Source: Hyphomicrobiaceae bacterium
GTDB taxonomy: Bacteria; Pseudomonadota; Alphaproteobacteria; Rhizobiales; Hyphomicrobiaceae
Length of the DNA stretch: 43,718 bases
Assembly (NCBI GenBank): GCA_025359165.1
Contig: JANYHG010000250.1
Span: forward strand, 1-43,718
Direction: 5' to 3'
Position numbers and translations under genes: made by a program. Of this stretch, positions 7,236 to 15,325 are shown piece after piece (within the stretch, counting starts at the first letter, position 1; the number at the start of each line of letters is the position of its first letter). A model generated the notes under the pieces. It saw only the letters and a list, made by a program, of their open reading frames with translations. It was not told the origin of the DNA and made no database searches.

Positions 7236-7841
7236 ATGCTCAGTCCGCGCAGCAACCCAAATGCAGATACCGAACTCACCGTCGCCATCAACGGCGACAC
7301 GACCGGATTACAGGAGTCTTTCAACCAGGCGTCCAAAGGCGGATTGAAGTTGGGCGCTACCCTTGCGACGGCGCTTGATGGCGTCGTCACTAAAGGAAAA
7401 AGCGTGTCGAGTATATTCGATACGCTGGCTCTCAGCATTTCGAAAATGGCGCTCAATGCGGCGTTCAAGCCGCTCGATGGTCTGCTGTCCGGCGCTGTTA
7501 ACGGGCTATTTTCCGGTACCAGCACGCCCTTCGCCAGCGGCGGCGTTTTCTCTGGCGGATTGCCAATTCCTTTTGCCAGCGGTGGCGTGATTTCCAGTCC
7601 GATCGCGTTTCCGCTCGGTGGGGGTCAAACCGCAATCGCCGGCGAACGGGGACCCGAAGCCATCTTGCCGTTGACCCGTGGCTCCGACGGCAAACTCGGC
7701 ATCGCCGGCTCCGGCGGCGGCAGCCCGCTCAACGTGACTTTCAATGTCGTGTCCCCCGATGCCGAAAGTTTCTCACGCTCGGAAACGCAACTGGCAGCGT
7801 TGCTCGCGCGTGCCGTTTCTCAGGGACAGCGTAATCTCTAG
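7236..7841 (+). CDS. Short tail tape measure protein (GTA gp11-like)
   Basis: At 201 residues this is a very short tape measure, as in GTAs, implying a short tail. The central helical part is hydrophobic (FDTLALSISKMALNAAFKPL). It leads into a glycine-rich region with repeated FASGGV motifs (FASGGVFSGG, FASGGVISS). The C-terminus has the lambda-family signature GERGPEAILPL, usually found at the end of tape measures. The next gene begins 17 bases after its stop. All the usual parts of the short GTA version are present. Confidence 0.87.
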   Translation: MLSPRSNPNADTELTVAINGDTTGLQESFNQASKGGLKLGATLATALDGVVTKGKSVSSIFDTLALSISKMALNAAFKPLDGLLSGAVNGLFSGTSTPFASGGVFSGGLPIPFASGGVISSPIAFPLGGGQTAIAGERGPEAILPLTRGSDGKLGIAGSGGGSPLNVTFNVVSPDAESFSRSETQLAALLARAVSQGQRNL

Positions 7842-7858
7842 ACGCAGAGGAGTTGCCG

Positions 7859-8494
7859 ATGTCCTTTCACGAAACCCGCTTCCCAAAAGCCATTTCACGC
7901 GGTGCGCACGGAGGCCCGGAGCGCCGCACCGATGTCGTCGTGCTCGGTTCGGGGGCAGAGGAACGCAATGCGCGTTGGGCCAATAGCCGCCGCACCTACA
8001 ACGCTGGATATGGCGTCCGGTCGCTCGATGACCTGCACGCCGTTATCGCGTTTTTTGAAGAACGGCGCGGGAAGTTGCATGGCTTCCGCTGGCACGACGC
8101 AAGTGATTTCAAATCGTGCGCACCCGAAGCAACGCCCGCCGCACTCGATCAAGTGATCGGCACCGGCACAGGATCTGCCGCATCGTTTCCACTGGTCAAA
8201 ACCTATGGGCGCGACTTTGCGCCATACCTGCGCCGCATCACCAAGCCGGTCGAAGGAACGGTCGTCGTCGCGGTCGCCGGAAACGTTGCTGCGGCAGCCA
8301 CCTACGCCGTCGACCACGTCAATGGCATCGTCACGTTCAAGGCCGGGCACATTCCCGCCACTGGCAACGTCGTTTCTGCAGGGTTCCAATTCGATGTCCC
8401 GGTCCGCTTCGACACCGACAAGCTCGAAATAAATCTGTCCGGATTTCGCTCGGGCGCCATCCCTGCCATCCCGCTCGTCGAAGTTAGAGTATGA
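7859..8494 (+). CDS. Distal tail protein, DUF2460 family (GTA gp12-like)
   Basis: This 211-residue DUF2460 protein corresponds to the GTA distal tail protein, which caps the tube and carries the baseplate hub. The opening MSFHETRFPKAISRGAHGG is the family start. It is followed by RRTDVVVLGSGAEERNARWA, then the conserved FFEERRGKLHGFRWHD and LRRITKPVEGTV. The final segment FDVPVRFDTDKLEI is also typical. An in-frame TTG lies at 7853, but GAGGAG six to eight bases upstream favours ATG 7859. The hub gene begins three bases after the stop. Confidence 0.9.
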   Translation: MSFHETRFPKAISRGAHGGPERRTDVVVLGSGAEERNARWANSRRTYNAGYGVRSLDDLHAVIAFFEERRGKLHGFRWHDASDFKSCAPEATPAALDQVIGTGTGSAASFPLVKTYGRDFAPYLRRITKPVEGTVVVAVAGNVAAAATYAVDHVNGIVTFKAGHIPATGNVVSAGFQFDVPVRFDTDKLEINLSGFRSGAIPAIPLVEVRV

Positions 8495-8497
8495 GTC

Positions 8498-9418
8498 ATG
8501 AAGCAGTTATCGCCTGCGCTGCAGGCACATCTCGAGTCTGGCGCGACCACGCTCGCTTGGTGTTGGCGAATTGTCCGGCGTGATGGCGTCGTTTTGGGTT
8601 TTACCGATCACGATCTCGATCTGACTTTCGATGGCACGACTTTCGAAGCGGCTGCAGGTATGACCGCCAGCGAAATACGCGACAGCGTCGGTCTTTCCGT
8701 CGACAATCTCAGCGTCGAGAGTGCACTGAGTTCCGCGTTCCTGAGCGATCACGACCTCGCCGCAGGTTTCTACGACGATGCCAAGATCGAGATCTGGCGC
8801 GTCAACTGGATGGACACGTCGCAGCGCGTGCTGATGCGCTCGGGATCGATCGGTGAAGTGCGCCGGGCCGGCCATGCGTTCTCGGCTGAGATCCGTGGCC
8901 TCTCACACTATCTGCAGCAACCGCACGGGCGGCTGTACCAATATACGTGCGACGCCAATCTCGGCGACAGCAGGTGTGGTATCGATTTGACCGCGCCGGC
9001 TTATCGGGCCGATGTCGTGATTTCCACTATTACAAGTTTGCGGCAGTTCAGCGTTACCGGTGCTACAGCGTATGCCAGCGACTGGTTCACGCGCGGCTTG
9101 TGCCGCGTCGTCAGTGGTGCCAACGTCGGCACGGCGATCGAGATCAAGCGTCATACGTCGGACGGCGCACTCGTCACGATCGAACTGTGGCAGCCGCTTG
9201 CAGAACTGCCCATCCCAGGTGATGCCCTGGTGGTGACCGCCGGTTGCGACAAATCTTTTGAGACTTGCACCGCGCGCTTCTCCAATGCATCCAACTTTCG
9301 CGGCTTTCCGCACATGCCCGGCAACGACTACATTACATCGGTCGCTCGTCCCGGGGATCCCGCCAACAACGGCAGTGCGTTGTTCAAGTCGATATCAACT
9401 GCGACGGCCAGCCCATGA
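8498..9418 (+). CDS. Baseplate hub protein, DUF2163 family (GTA gp13-like)
   Basis: This 306-residue protein has the DUF2163 N-terminal domain (CWRIVRRDGVVLGFTDHDLD, then SEIRDSVGLSVDNLSVE). Its C-terminal domain carries the cysteine motif GCDKSFETCTARFSNASNF, ending near FPHMPGNDYI. A second cysteine pair occurs in YTCDANLGDSRCGIDL. Together they give four cysteines spaced C-x8-C and C-x6-C. The homologous GTA hub has been reported to carry an iron-sulphur cluster, and these residues are candidate ligands; that is family knowledge, not shown here. It overlaps the peptidase gene by ATGA at 9415. Confidence 0.9.
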   Translation: MKQLSPALQAHLESGATTLAWCWRIVRRDGVVLGFTDHDLDLTFDGTTFEAAAGMTASEIRDSVGLSVDNLSVESALSSAFLSDHDLAAGFYDDAKIEIWRVNWMDTSQRVLMRSGSIGEVRRAGHAFSAEIRGLSHYLQQPHGRLYQYTCDANLGDSRCGIDLTAPAYRADVVISTITSLRQFSVTGATAYASDWFTRGLCRVVSGANVGTAIEIKRHTSDGALVTIELWQPLAELPIPGDALVVTAGCDKSFETCTARFSNASNFRGFPHMPGNDYITSVARPGDPANNGSALFKSISTATASP

Positions 9419-9867
9419 CCGACAGCCATCTCGTCGTTACGCGTGCGCGTATCATCATGATCGCGCGCACCTGGAGCGGTACGCCCTACCACCATCAAGC
9501 CAGCACCAAAGGCGTTGGAACCGACTGTCTGGGCCTGGTGCGCGGTATCTATCGAGAAGTCTATGGTGTCGAAGCGGCCCCGGTCCCCGGATATTCCAGC
9601 GACTGGGCGGAAGCCAGCGGACAAGAGACACTTTTCGAAGCTGCCCGGCTTCATCTGCACGAGGTGCCGTTGCCTGAAGCGAGGGGCGGTGACGTTCTGC
9701 TTTTTCGCTGGCGCGCGCGCACTGTCGCAAAGCATGTCGGCGTTTTGCTCGGCCGTCCGCGTCTCATCCACGCGTTCGAAGACGTCCCTGTTTGCGAGAT
9801 CAAGATGACGCCTTGGTGGTGGCGTCACGCCGTTGCCGCGTTTCGCTTTCCCGGCGTCATCGACTGA
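9415..9867 (+). CDS. NlpC/P60 cell-wall peptidase (GTA gp14-like)
   Basis: This 150-residue NlpC/P60 peptidase is a tail-tip enzyme expected to cut the peptide stems of peptidoglycan so the particle can deliver DNA. The catalytic Cys38 is in GVGTDCLGLVRG, His107 in AKHVGVLLG, and a third polar residue, probably His119, in RLIHAFED. The domain fills the whole protein. The ATG at 9415 overlaps the hub stop (ATGA); a longer in-frame extension overlapping the hub gene is rejected. No signal peptide is present, consistent with assembly into a particle rather than secretion. Confidence 0.9.
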   Translation: MTDSHLVVTRARIIMIARTWSGTPYHHQASTKGVGTDCLGLVRGIYREVYGVEAAPVPGYSSDWAEASGQETLFEAARLHLHEVPLPEARGGDVLLFRWRARTVAKHVGVLLGRPRLIHAFEDVPVCEIKMTPWWWRHAVAAFRFPGVID

Positions 9868-9902
9868 TCTGCCTCTCTCTAGTTTTTCGAAAAGTATCTT
9901 CC

Positions 9903-12900
9903 ATGGCCACTCTTGCTCTTGGTGCACTCGGTGCGGCTGCGGGGAGCGCTTTGCTTCCTGCGGGCCTGTCGGTTCTCGGTTCGACGATTACGGGCGCGGC
10001 TATCGGGTCCCAGATCGGCGCGATGGCAGGGCACGTCGTCGATCAGGCTCTGTTCGGGAGTTCAGGGCGGCAACGCGTTGTCGATGGCCCCCGCCTCTCC
10101 GATGTACGTATCACCTCGTCGACCGAAGGCGCGCCGATTCCTCGTCTGTATGGTCGCGCGCGGTTGGGAGGGCAGGTCATCTGGGCCTGCAATCTGATGG
10201 AAACCGTTGTTCCCAGAGGTGGCAGCAGTGGTGGCGCAGGCAAGGGGGGACGGAGCTCAGCGAATACCGGCGCCGATTATGTTTACTCGGCGAACTTCGC
10301 TGTTGGACTTTGTGAGGGACCGATATCGAGTGTCGGTCGTGTCTGGGCTGATGGCAAAGAAATCGATCTCAGCAAATACACATATCGTGTCTACACGGGG
10401 ACGGCGGATCAGCAGGCTGACGCTTTGATCGAAGCCCAACAAGGGGCCGACCAGGCGCCTGCCTACCGTGGGCTCGCCTATATCGTCTTCGAGCAGATGC
10501 CATTGGCAGATTTTGGTAATCGCATTCCGCAACTGTCGTTTGAAATATTCTCGGCGTTGGATGGCTTGTCCCAACAAATCCGCGCCGTCTCGCTCATTCC
10601 CGGTTCCGGAGAATTCGTCTACGCGCCTGCCGAGGTCACTCGCAGCGTCGGGCGTGCTGCGTCCGCATCGGAGAATGTACATACCAAGCAGGGTGGCACG
10701 GACTGGTCCATCGCCTTGGATCAACTACAGACGACGCTGCCGAACGTCAGGTCGGTATCCCTGGTCGTCAGCTGGTTCGGAACGTCCCTGGACGCAGGCC
10801 AGTGCCAGCTGCGTCCCGCGGTCGAAAGTGCTGACAAAGTGACCTCTCAAGCGTGGTCGGTCAGCGGATTGCAACGAAGCGCCGCAGCGCTGGTAAGCAG
10901 CAGCGACGGGCGGCCCGCATTCGGCGGCACGCCTTCGGATCGGTCTGTTGTCGATGCCATCAGGGACTTGAAGTTACGCGGCCTGTCGCCGGTGCTTTCG
11001 CCGTTTATTTTGATGGACGTACCTGCGGGCAACACTCTGCCCGATCCTTACTCCTCTGCCGCGTCGCAGCCCGTTTATCCCTGGCGCGGCCGCATCACGG
11101 TTTCGCCCGCCGCCGGGCGGCCCCAAACCATCGACAAGTCGGCAGCGGCCGCAGCGGCGATTGCGCAGTTTGCCGGTGTAGCCCAGCCGTCGGACTTCTC
11201 GTTAGCGGGTGATACCGTCGTCTATTCCGGCCCGGCGGAGTTCGGTTTTCGACGCATGATCCTTCACCATGCCATGCTCGCAAAAGCGGCTGGCGGCGTC
11301 GATGCATTCGTCCTCTGCTCGGAACTGCGCGGTCTCACCCAAGTTCGCTCGACGGCTGGCATCTATCCTTTCGTAACAGTGCTCAAGCAACTCGCAGCCG
11401 ACGTCCGCAGCATCCTCGGTTCCGCGACGAAGATCGTCTACGCCGCAGACTGGAGCGAATACTTCGGACATCAACCTGCAGACGGGACTGGCGACGTCTT
11501 TTTTCATCTCGATCCTTTGTGGGCCTCCCCCGAGATCGACGCGATCGGCATCGATTGTTATTGGCCGCTGTCTGATTGGCGCGACGGTGCCAACCACCGC
11601 GATGCGATCGCCGGCACCACATCCATCTATGATCCCGCCTATCTGAAATCCAATATCGCCGGCGGCGAAGGTTACGCCTGGTATTACGCCACGGACGCAG
11701 ATCGTGCTCTGCAGGCGCGCACGCCGATTACCGATGGCGGCGGTAAGCCTTGGGTCTTCCGCCTCAAGGATCTCTCGTCCTGGTGGAGCAATAGCCATTT
11801 TGATCGTCCGGCTGGCGTAGAGCGCGCAACGCGGACAGCGTGGGTTCCGCAATCGAAACCAGTCTGGTTCATGGAACTCGGTTGTCCGGCCGTCGACAAG
11901 GGTGCCAACCAACCTAACGTCTTCGTCGATCCCAAAAGCTCCGAAAGTTCTTTCTTGTACGTCTCCACGCGCGCGCGTGACGACACGATGCAACGGAGCT
12001 ATTTGCAAGCCTTCCACGACGCTTACGATCCCGCATCGACTGACGCGGTTGCAGGGCTCAATCCGATATCCAGCGTCTACGGTGCGCCGATGCTCGATAT
12101 GGCGCGGATGCATGTCTATTGCTGGGATGCGCGCCCCAGTCCGGCATTTCCTAACGAGTCCCAGACGTGGGGTGATAGTGGCAATTGGGCGTTGGGTCAT
12201 TGGATCACGGGACGTATCGCCAGCGTGCCACTCGGCGCCCTGCTCGCGCGTATTCTGTCCGACTACGGCTTTGAAAAATTCGATACTCGTGCGGTGGCCG
12301 GTATGGTCCCTGGCATTGTTCTCGATCGGATCATGAGCGCACGCGATGCACTCCAGCCGCTGGAGTTGGCCTATTTTTTCGATTGCCTCGAAAGCGATGG
12401 GCAGATTGTTTTTCGCCATCGTGCGGCTTCGGTCACAGGGCAATCGTTCGCCTCCTCGGATCTCGTCGAGACGCGACCAGGCGCGGTGTTGAGCTCGATA
12501 ACGCGTGCCCAAGAAACCGATTTGCCGGCGTCCGCGAAGATTGCCTACATCTCGGCAGGAGGCGTCTATCCACAGGCGATTGCCGCAGCGCGGCGCATTG
12601 CAGGTGGGTCGCACCGCACGGCATCGGCGGTGCTTCCGCTCGTGCTTGACGCGCCTGCTGCCGGTGCCATCGCGGATACATGGCTGTTTGAATCCTGGGC
12701 CGCGCGAGAGAAAGCAACCTTCTCTCTTCCGCCCAGCAAACTCGCGTTGGAGCCCGGAGATCTCGTCACACTTTCGACGGGCGAACGCAGTTATCGACTT
12801 CGCATCACCGAAATCGGGGAGCATGGCACGCGCGATATGCAGGCGCTCAGCATCGATCCAGATGTCTACGCGCCGGTGCCCTTGTCCGCCCGCATTTCGG

Positions 12901-13868
12901 AGCCGAGCGTTGCGGTCGCGACGGGGCAGCCGCTCAGCATGCTTCTCGATCTGCCTCGCCTCGGCGATGACGACAGTGAGTACGCAGGTTACGCCGTTGC
13001 GACCCAAGTCCCCTGGCCCGGCACAGTCGCCGTGTGGCGGTCACCTGAAGTTTCCGGCTTTGCTCTCAAAGGGCTTCTGCCGACGCCGGGTACCACGGGT
13101 CTCACGGTTAATGCCCTTCCCGCCGGCCCAGCGTGGCGGATAGACAAAGCCAACCGGCTCGTCGTCGACATCGACGCCGGATCGCTCCTGTCGACCACGC
13201 GTCTGCAACTCCTTGCGGGAAGAAATCTGGTAGCGGTCGAATATGGGCCCGACACCTGGGAAGTGATCCAGTTCGAAACCGCTACGCTGATCGGTGCCAA
13301 GCGCTACGAATTGAAAACTCTCCTGCGCGGTCAACTCGGGACGGATACTGCGACGCCCGCGACGATAGCTGCTGGTCGTCGCTTCGTGTTGCTCGACGGG
13401 GCTGTCGTCCCGCTCTCGACGACAGCCGACGATGTCGGAGTGCCCTTTAACTGGCGGATAGGTCCAGCGTCCCGCGACATCGGTGATGCCGCGTATTCGA
13501 GTATCTCGCATACCTTTCGTGGTGTCGGGCTTTTGCCGCTGCGGCCAGTGCGGTTGCGCGGACAACGCAATGTCGCTGGTGATTTGACGATTTCGTGGTT
13601 GCGTCGAACGCGTCGAAACGGTGATGGTTGGGAAAGCGCGGACGTGCCGCTCGCGGAAGACAGTGAAGCCTACGTCGTCGAGATTCTCGCAAGTGCTGCA
13701 ATCGGTGCAGCAGTCCTTCGAACGTTCACACCCGGCGTTTCCACGTGCACCTATACGGTTGCCCAGCAAGTCGCCGACTTCGGCAGCGCTCAACCGGGCG
13801 TCACGCTTCGCATTGCGCAACTCAGCCGCGCCGTCGGCCGAGGTAACGCAACCACATCCACCCTTTAG
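9903..13868 (+). CDS. GTA host-contact baseplate protein with TIM-barrel domain (gp15-like)
   Basis: This 1321-residue multidomain protein is the central tail-tip (megatron) component. The first 45 residues are hydrophobic and Gly/Ala-rich (ALGALGAAAGSALLPAGLS, TGAAIGSQIGAMAG). A domain with VRITSSTEGAPIPRLYGRAR follows, as in host-specificity J-type proteins. The GTA TIM-barrel domain sits at roughly residues 430-750 with IDAIGIDCYWPLSDW and KPVWFMELGCPAVD. A Phage-tail_3-type region follows, then beta-rich C-terminal domains. The ATG at 9903 gives the usual length; an upstream in-frame start overlaps the peptidase gene. The gene is fully open. An antisense 601-codon frame lies inside it and is a codon-bias shadow. 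Confidence 0.92.
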   Translation: MATLALGALGAAAGSALLPAGLSVLGSTITGAAIGSQIGAMAGHVVDQALFGSSGRQRVVDGPRLSDVRITSSTEGAPIPRLYGRARLGGQVIWACNLMETVVPRGGSSGGAGKGGRSSANTGADYVYSANFAVGLCEGPISSVGRVWADGKEIDLSKYTYRVYTGTADQQADALIEAQQGADQAPAYRGLAYIVFEQMPLADFGNRIPQLSFEIFSALDGLSQQIRAVSLIPGSGEFVYAPAEVTRSVGRAASASENVHTKQGGTDWSIALDQLQTTLPNVRSVSLVVSWFGTSLDAGQCQLRPAVESADKVTSQAWSVSGLQRSAAALVSSSDGRPAFGGTPSDRSVVDAIRDLKLRGLSPVLSPFILMDVPAGNTLPDPYSSAASQPVYPWRGRITVSPAAGRPQTIDKSAAAAAAIAQFAGVAQPSDFSLAGDTVVYSGPAEFGFRRMILHHAMLAKAAGGVDAFVLCSELRGLTQVRSTAGIYPFVTVLKQLAADVRSILGSATKIVYAADWSEYFGHQPADGTGDVFFHLDPLWASPEIDAIGIDCYWPLSDWRDGANHRDAIAGTTSIYDPAYLKSNIAGGEGYAWYYATDADRALQARTPITDGGGKPWVFRLKDLSSWWSNSHFDRPAGVERATRTAWVPQSKPVWFMELGCPAVDKGANQPNVFVDPKSSESSFLYVSTRARDDTMQRSYLQAFHDAYDPASTDAVAGLNPISSVYGAPMLDMARMHVYCWDARPSPAFPNESQTWGDSGNWALGHWITGRIASVPLGALLARILSDYGFEKFDTRAVAGMVPGIVLDRIMSARDALQPLELAYFFDCLESDGQIVFRHRAASVTGQSFASSDLVETRPGAVLSSITRAQETDLPASAKIAYISAGGVYPQAIAAARRIAGGSHRTASAVLPLVLDAPAAGAIADTWLFESWAAREKATFSLPPSKLALEPGDLVTLSTGERSYRLRITEIGEHGTRDMQALSIDPDVYAPVPLSARISEPSVAVATGQPLSMLLDLPRLGDDDSEYAGYAVATQVPWPGTVAVWRSPEVSGFALKGLLPTPGTTGLTVNALPAGPAWRIDKANRLVVDIDAGSLLSTTRLQLLAGRNLVAVEYGPDTWEVIQFETATLIGAKRYELKTLLRGQLGTDTATPATIAAGRRFVLLDGAVVPLSTTADDVGVPFNWRIGPASRDIGDAAYSSISHTFRGVGLLPLRPVRLRGQRNVAGDLTISWLRRTRRNGDGWESADVPLAEDSEAYVVEILASAAIGAAVLRTFTPGVSTCTYTVAQQVADFGSAQPGVTLRIAQLSRAVGRGNATTSTL

Positions 13869-13877
13869 GGGGCTGCC

Positions 13878-15203
13878 ATGTTCTCCAATTCAACGCCACC
13901 TTGGCTCGTCAGAGCCTGGGCCGACTTCGGCGTGACCGCTGTCTCAGGTGCCGGTACGTCGTCTCGAGTGCATGCCTATTACGTCGATGCGGGCCACCCC
14001 GAGGTTGCAGGGGACGACGTCGCTTGGTGCGCGGCTTTTGTTGGTGCTTGTCTGGAGCGCGCCGGCATCAAAAGCTCAAGATCGCTGCTGGCGCGTTCGT
14101 ATCTCTCATTCGGCGATCCGTTGGAGACTGCGTTCTGGGGAGCGGTGGCAATTTTCTCGCGCGGCGATGACCCCGCGCAGGGACATGTCGCCTTCGTCGT
14201 CGGCGAAACGGCTGAGAGCATCGTGATCCTGGGGGGTAATCAATCCGGCGGCGTGACTGTCATGGCACTACCGCGTGAACGCCTCCTGGGGCTGCGCTGG
14301 CCAAATGCCGTTCCGGTCGCAGCGACCGACGGCCCGCCCGATCTGCGTTCGCCTGATGATACCGCCGTCTTCGCCGGCGCATTGGCACACGTTCTTGCTA
14401 TGGAAGGTGGCTACTCCGACGACCCCTACGATCCAGGAGGACCAACCAATCTCGGGATCACGGTTGCTGATTTGGCAGCGGTTCGCGGGTGCACGTTGAC
14501 ACCTGAAACTGCTGCTCAGCTGAAATCCGAGGTCATCGCTCTCACTCCGGCACTGGTCGGTCCGATTTATCGGACCCGCTATTGGGAGCCCTCGCGCGCC
14601 CCGGCCCTGCAGCCCCCGCTCGCGCTCTTTCATTTCGATACCGCTGTCAATCACGGCACTGGTTCTGCGGCACGCATGCTTCAGCAAGCCCTGGACGTCG
14701 ATGTCGACGGGGAAATCGGGCCGTTGACGCTGGCGGCCGTGACGGCATCCGTCGTTACCGACGTGATCGACCGCTACGCCGACATCCGACGCGCGCGCTA
14801 CCGATCGCTACCAACCTTTTGGCGGTTCGGCCGCGGCTGGCTTGCGCGGGTCGATGCAACCCGTGCCGCTGCAGTCGCTCTGCTCGGCAAAACTCACATT
14901 CACCCAAAGGAGCCTTCCATGACGACGTCGTCTGTTTCAACTTCTACCGATACGCAGCCGAAATGGTGGGGGCAGTCCCTCACAATATGGGGTTCCATCG
15001 TGACAGGGCTTGCAACGGTCCTGCCGATCATCGCGCCGCTGATCGGCTTTCAGATCTCGGCTGACGTCGTGCGGCAACTGGGCGACGGTGTCATCCACGT
15101 CGGCCAAGCTTTGGCGGGCGTGATCGGCCTCCTGATGACGATCTACGGCCGATCCCGTGCAGTGCAGCCGCTCGTCCGCCGCGACTTCCTGGTCAAGCTG
15201 TGA
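13878..15203 (+). CDS. Three-part lysis protein: CHAP/NlpC-like peptidase, GH108 muramidase, holin-like TM tail
   Basis: This 441-residue protein joins three modules. Residues 1-145 resemble the TIGR02594 peptidase family, with Cys51 in DDVAWCAAFVG and His103 in QGHVAFVVG. Residues 162-335 are a GH108 (secretion-activator / lysozyme) domain with probable catalytic Glu176 in AMEGGYSDDP and the signature GGPTNLGIT, followed by a PG_binding_3-like part (ALDVDVDGEIGPLTL). Residues 348-441 hold two hydrophobic helices (about 367-391 and 405-423), like small phage holins. AAAGGAG lies just before Met348, suggesting the last part is also made separately. The gene follows gp15 by nine bases and probably serves particle release. 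In related clusters I would expect these as separate genes. Confidence 0.85.
   Translation: MFSNSTPPWLVRAWADFGVTAVSGAGTSSRVHAYYVDAGHPEVAGDDVAWCAAFVGACLERAGIKSSRSLLARSYLSFGDPLETAFWGAVAIFSRGDDPAQGHVAFVVGETAESIVILGGNQSGGVTVMALPRERLLGLRWPNAVPVAATDGPPDLRSPDDTAVFAGALAHVLAMEGGYSDDPYDPGGPTNLGITVADLAAVRGCTLTPETAAQLKSEVIALTPALVGPIYRTRYWEPSRAPALQPPLALFHFDTAVNHGTGSAARMLQQALDVDVDGEIGPLTLAAVTASVVTDVIDRYADIRRARYRSLPTFWRFGRGWLARVDATRAAAVALLGKTHIHPKEPSMTTSSVSTSTDTQPKWWGQSLTIWGSIVTGLATVLPIIAPLIGFQISADVVRQLGDGVIHVGQALAGVIGLLMTIYGRSRAVQPLVRRDFLVKL
14919..15203 (+). CDS. Probable internal-start holin-like protein
   Basis: In frame with the lysis protein, an ATG at 14919 is preceded by a near-ideal AAAGGAG (14906-14912) with six bases between. 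It would yield a 94-residue protein with a Ser/Thr-rich start (MTTSSVSTSTDTQPKWWG), two membrane helices and a basic C-terminus (RSRAVQPLVRRDFLVKL). That is the layout of small class II-like holins. The simplest reading is that an ancestral endolysin stop codon was lost, leaving both a fused product and an independently started holin. Whether both are made is not known. Confidence 0.55.
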   Translation: MTTSSVSTSTDTQPKWWGQSLTIWGSIVTGLATVLPIIAPLIGFQISADVVRQLGDGVIHVGQALAGVIGLLMTIYGRSRAVQPLVRRDFLVKL

Positions 15204-15207
15204 ATGC

Positions 15208-15249
15208 CCGTTGGCGGAGGAATGCGTAATTTTCCTTCGATACCAACGG
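15208..15249. promoter_or_regulatory. Long imperfect hairpin after the GTA-like operon
   Basis: Four bases after the lysis gene an inverted repeat begins. CCGTTGG (15208-15214) pairs with CCAACGG (15243-15249). Directly inside it, CGGAGGAA (15215-15222) pairs with TTCCTTCG (15232-15239) with one G-U pair. A three-base bulge ATA and a nine-base loop complete it. No U-run follows, so it is not a classic intrinsic terminator, but it may stop or process the long structural transcript. It also lies in the leader region of the response regulator gene. Confidence 0.6.
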
Positions 15250-15325
15250 AGAAGCACTAGCGGCACAGGGGCCTCGCAGGCTATAAGCTGGCGTGGCCTT
15301 CTGCTCGGACCACAGAGGATAACCC

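Noticed and set aside
11202-13007. A 601-codon open frame on the minus strand inside the host-contact protein gene
   Set aside because: It lies fully antisense to the well-recognised TIM-barrel tail protein, has an Arg/His-rich composition typical of antisense shadows in high-GC DNA, and shows no domain.
2139-15203. Simple prophage integrated at tRNA-Val
   Set aside because: No integrase, repressor, replication genes or repeated tRNA 3' end are visible, and portal sequence lies on the far side of the tRNA. Gene set and short tape measure fit a GTA instead.
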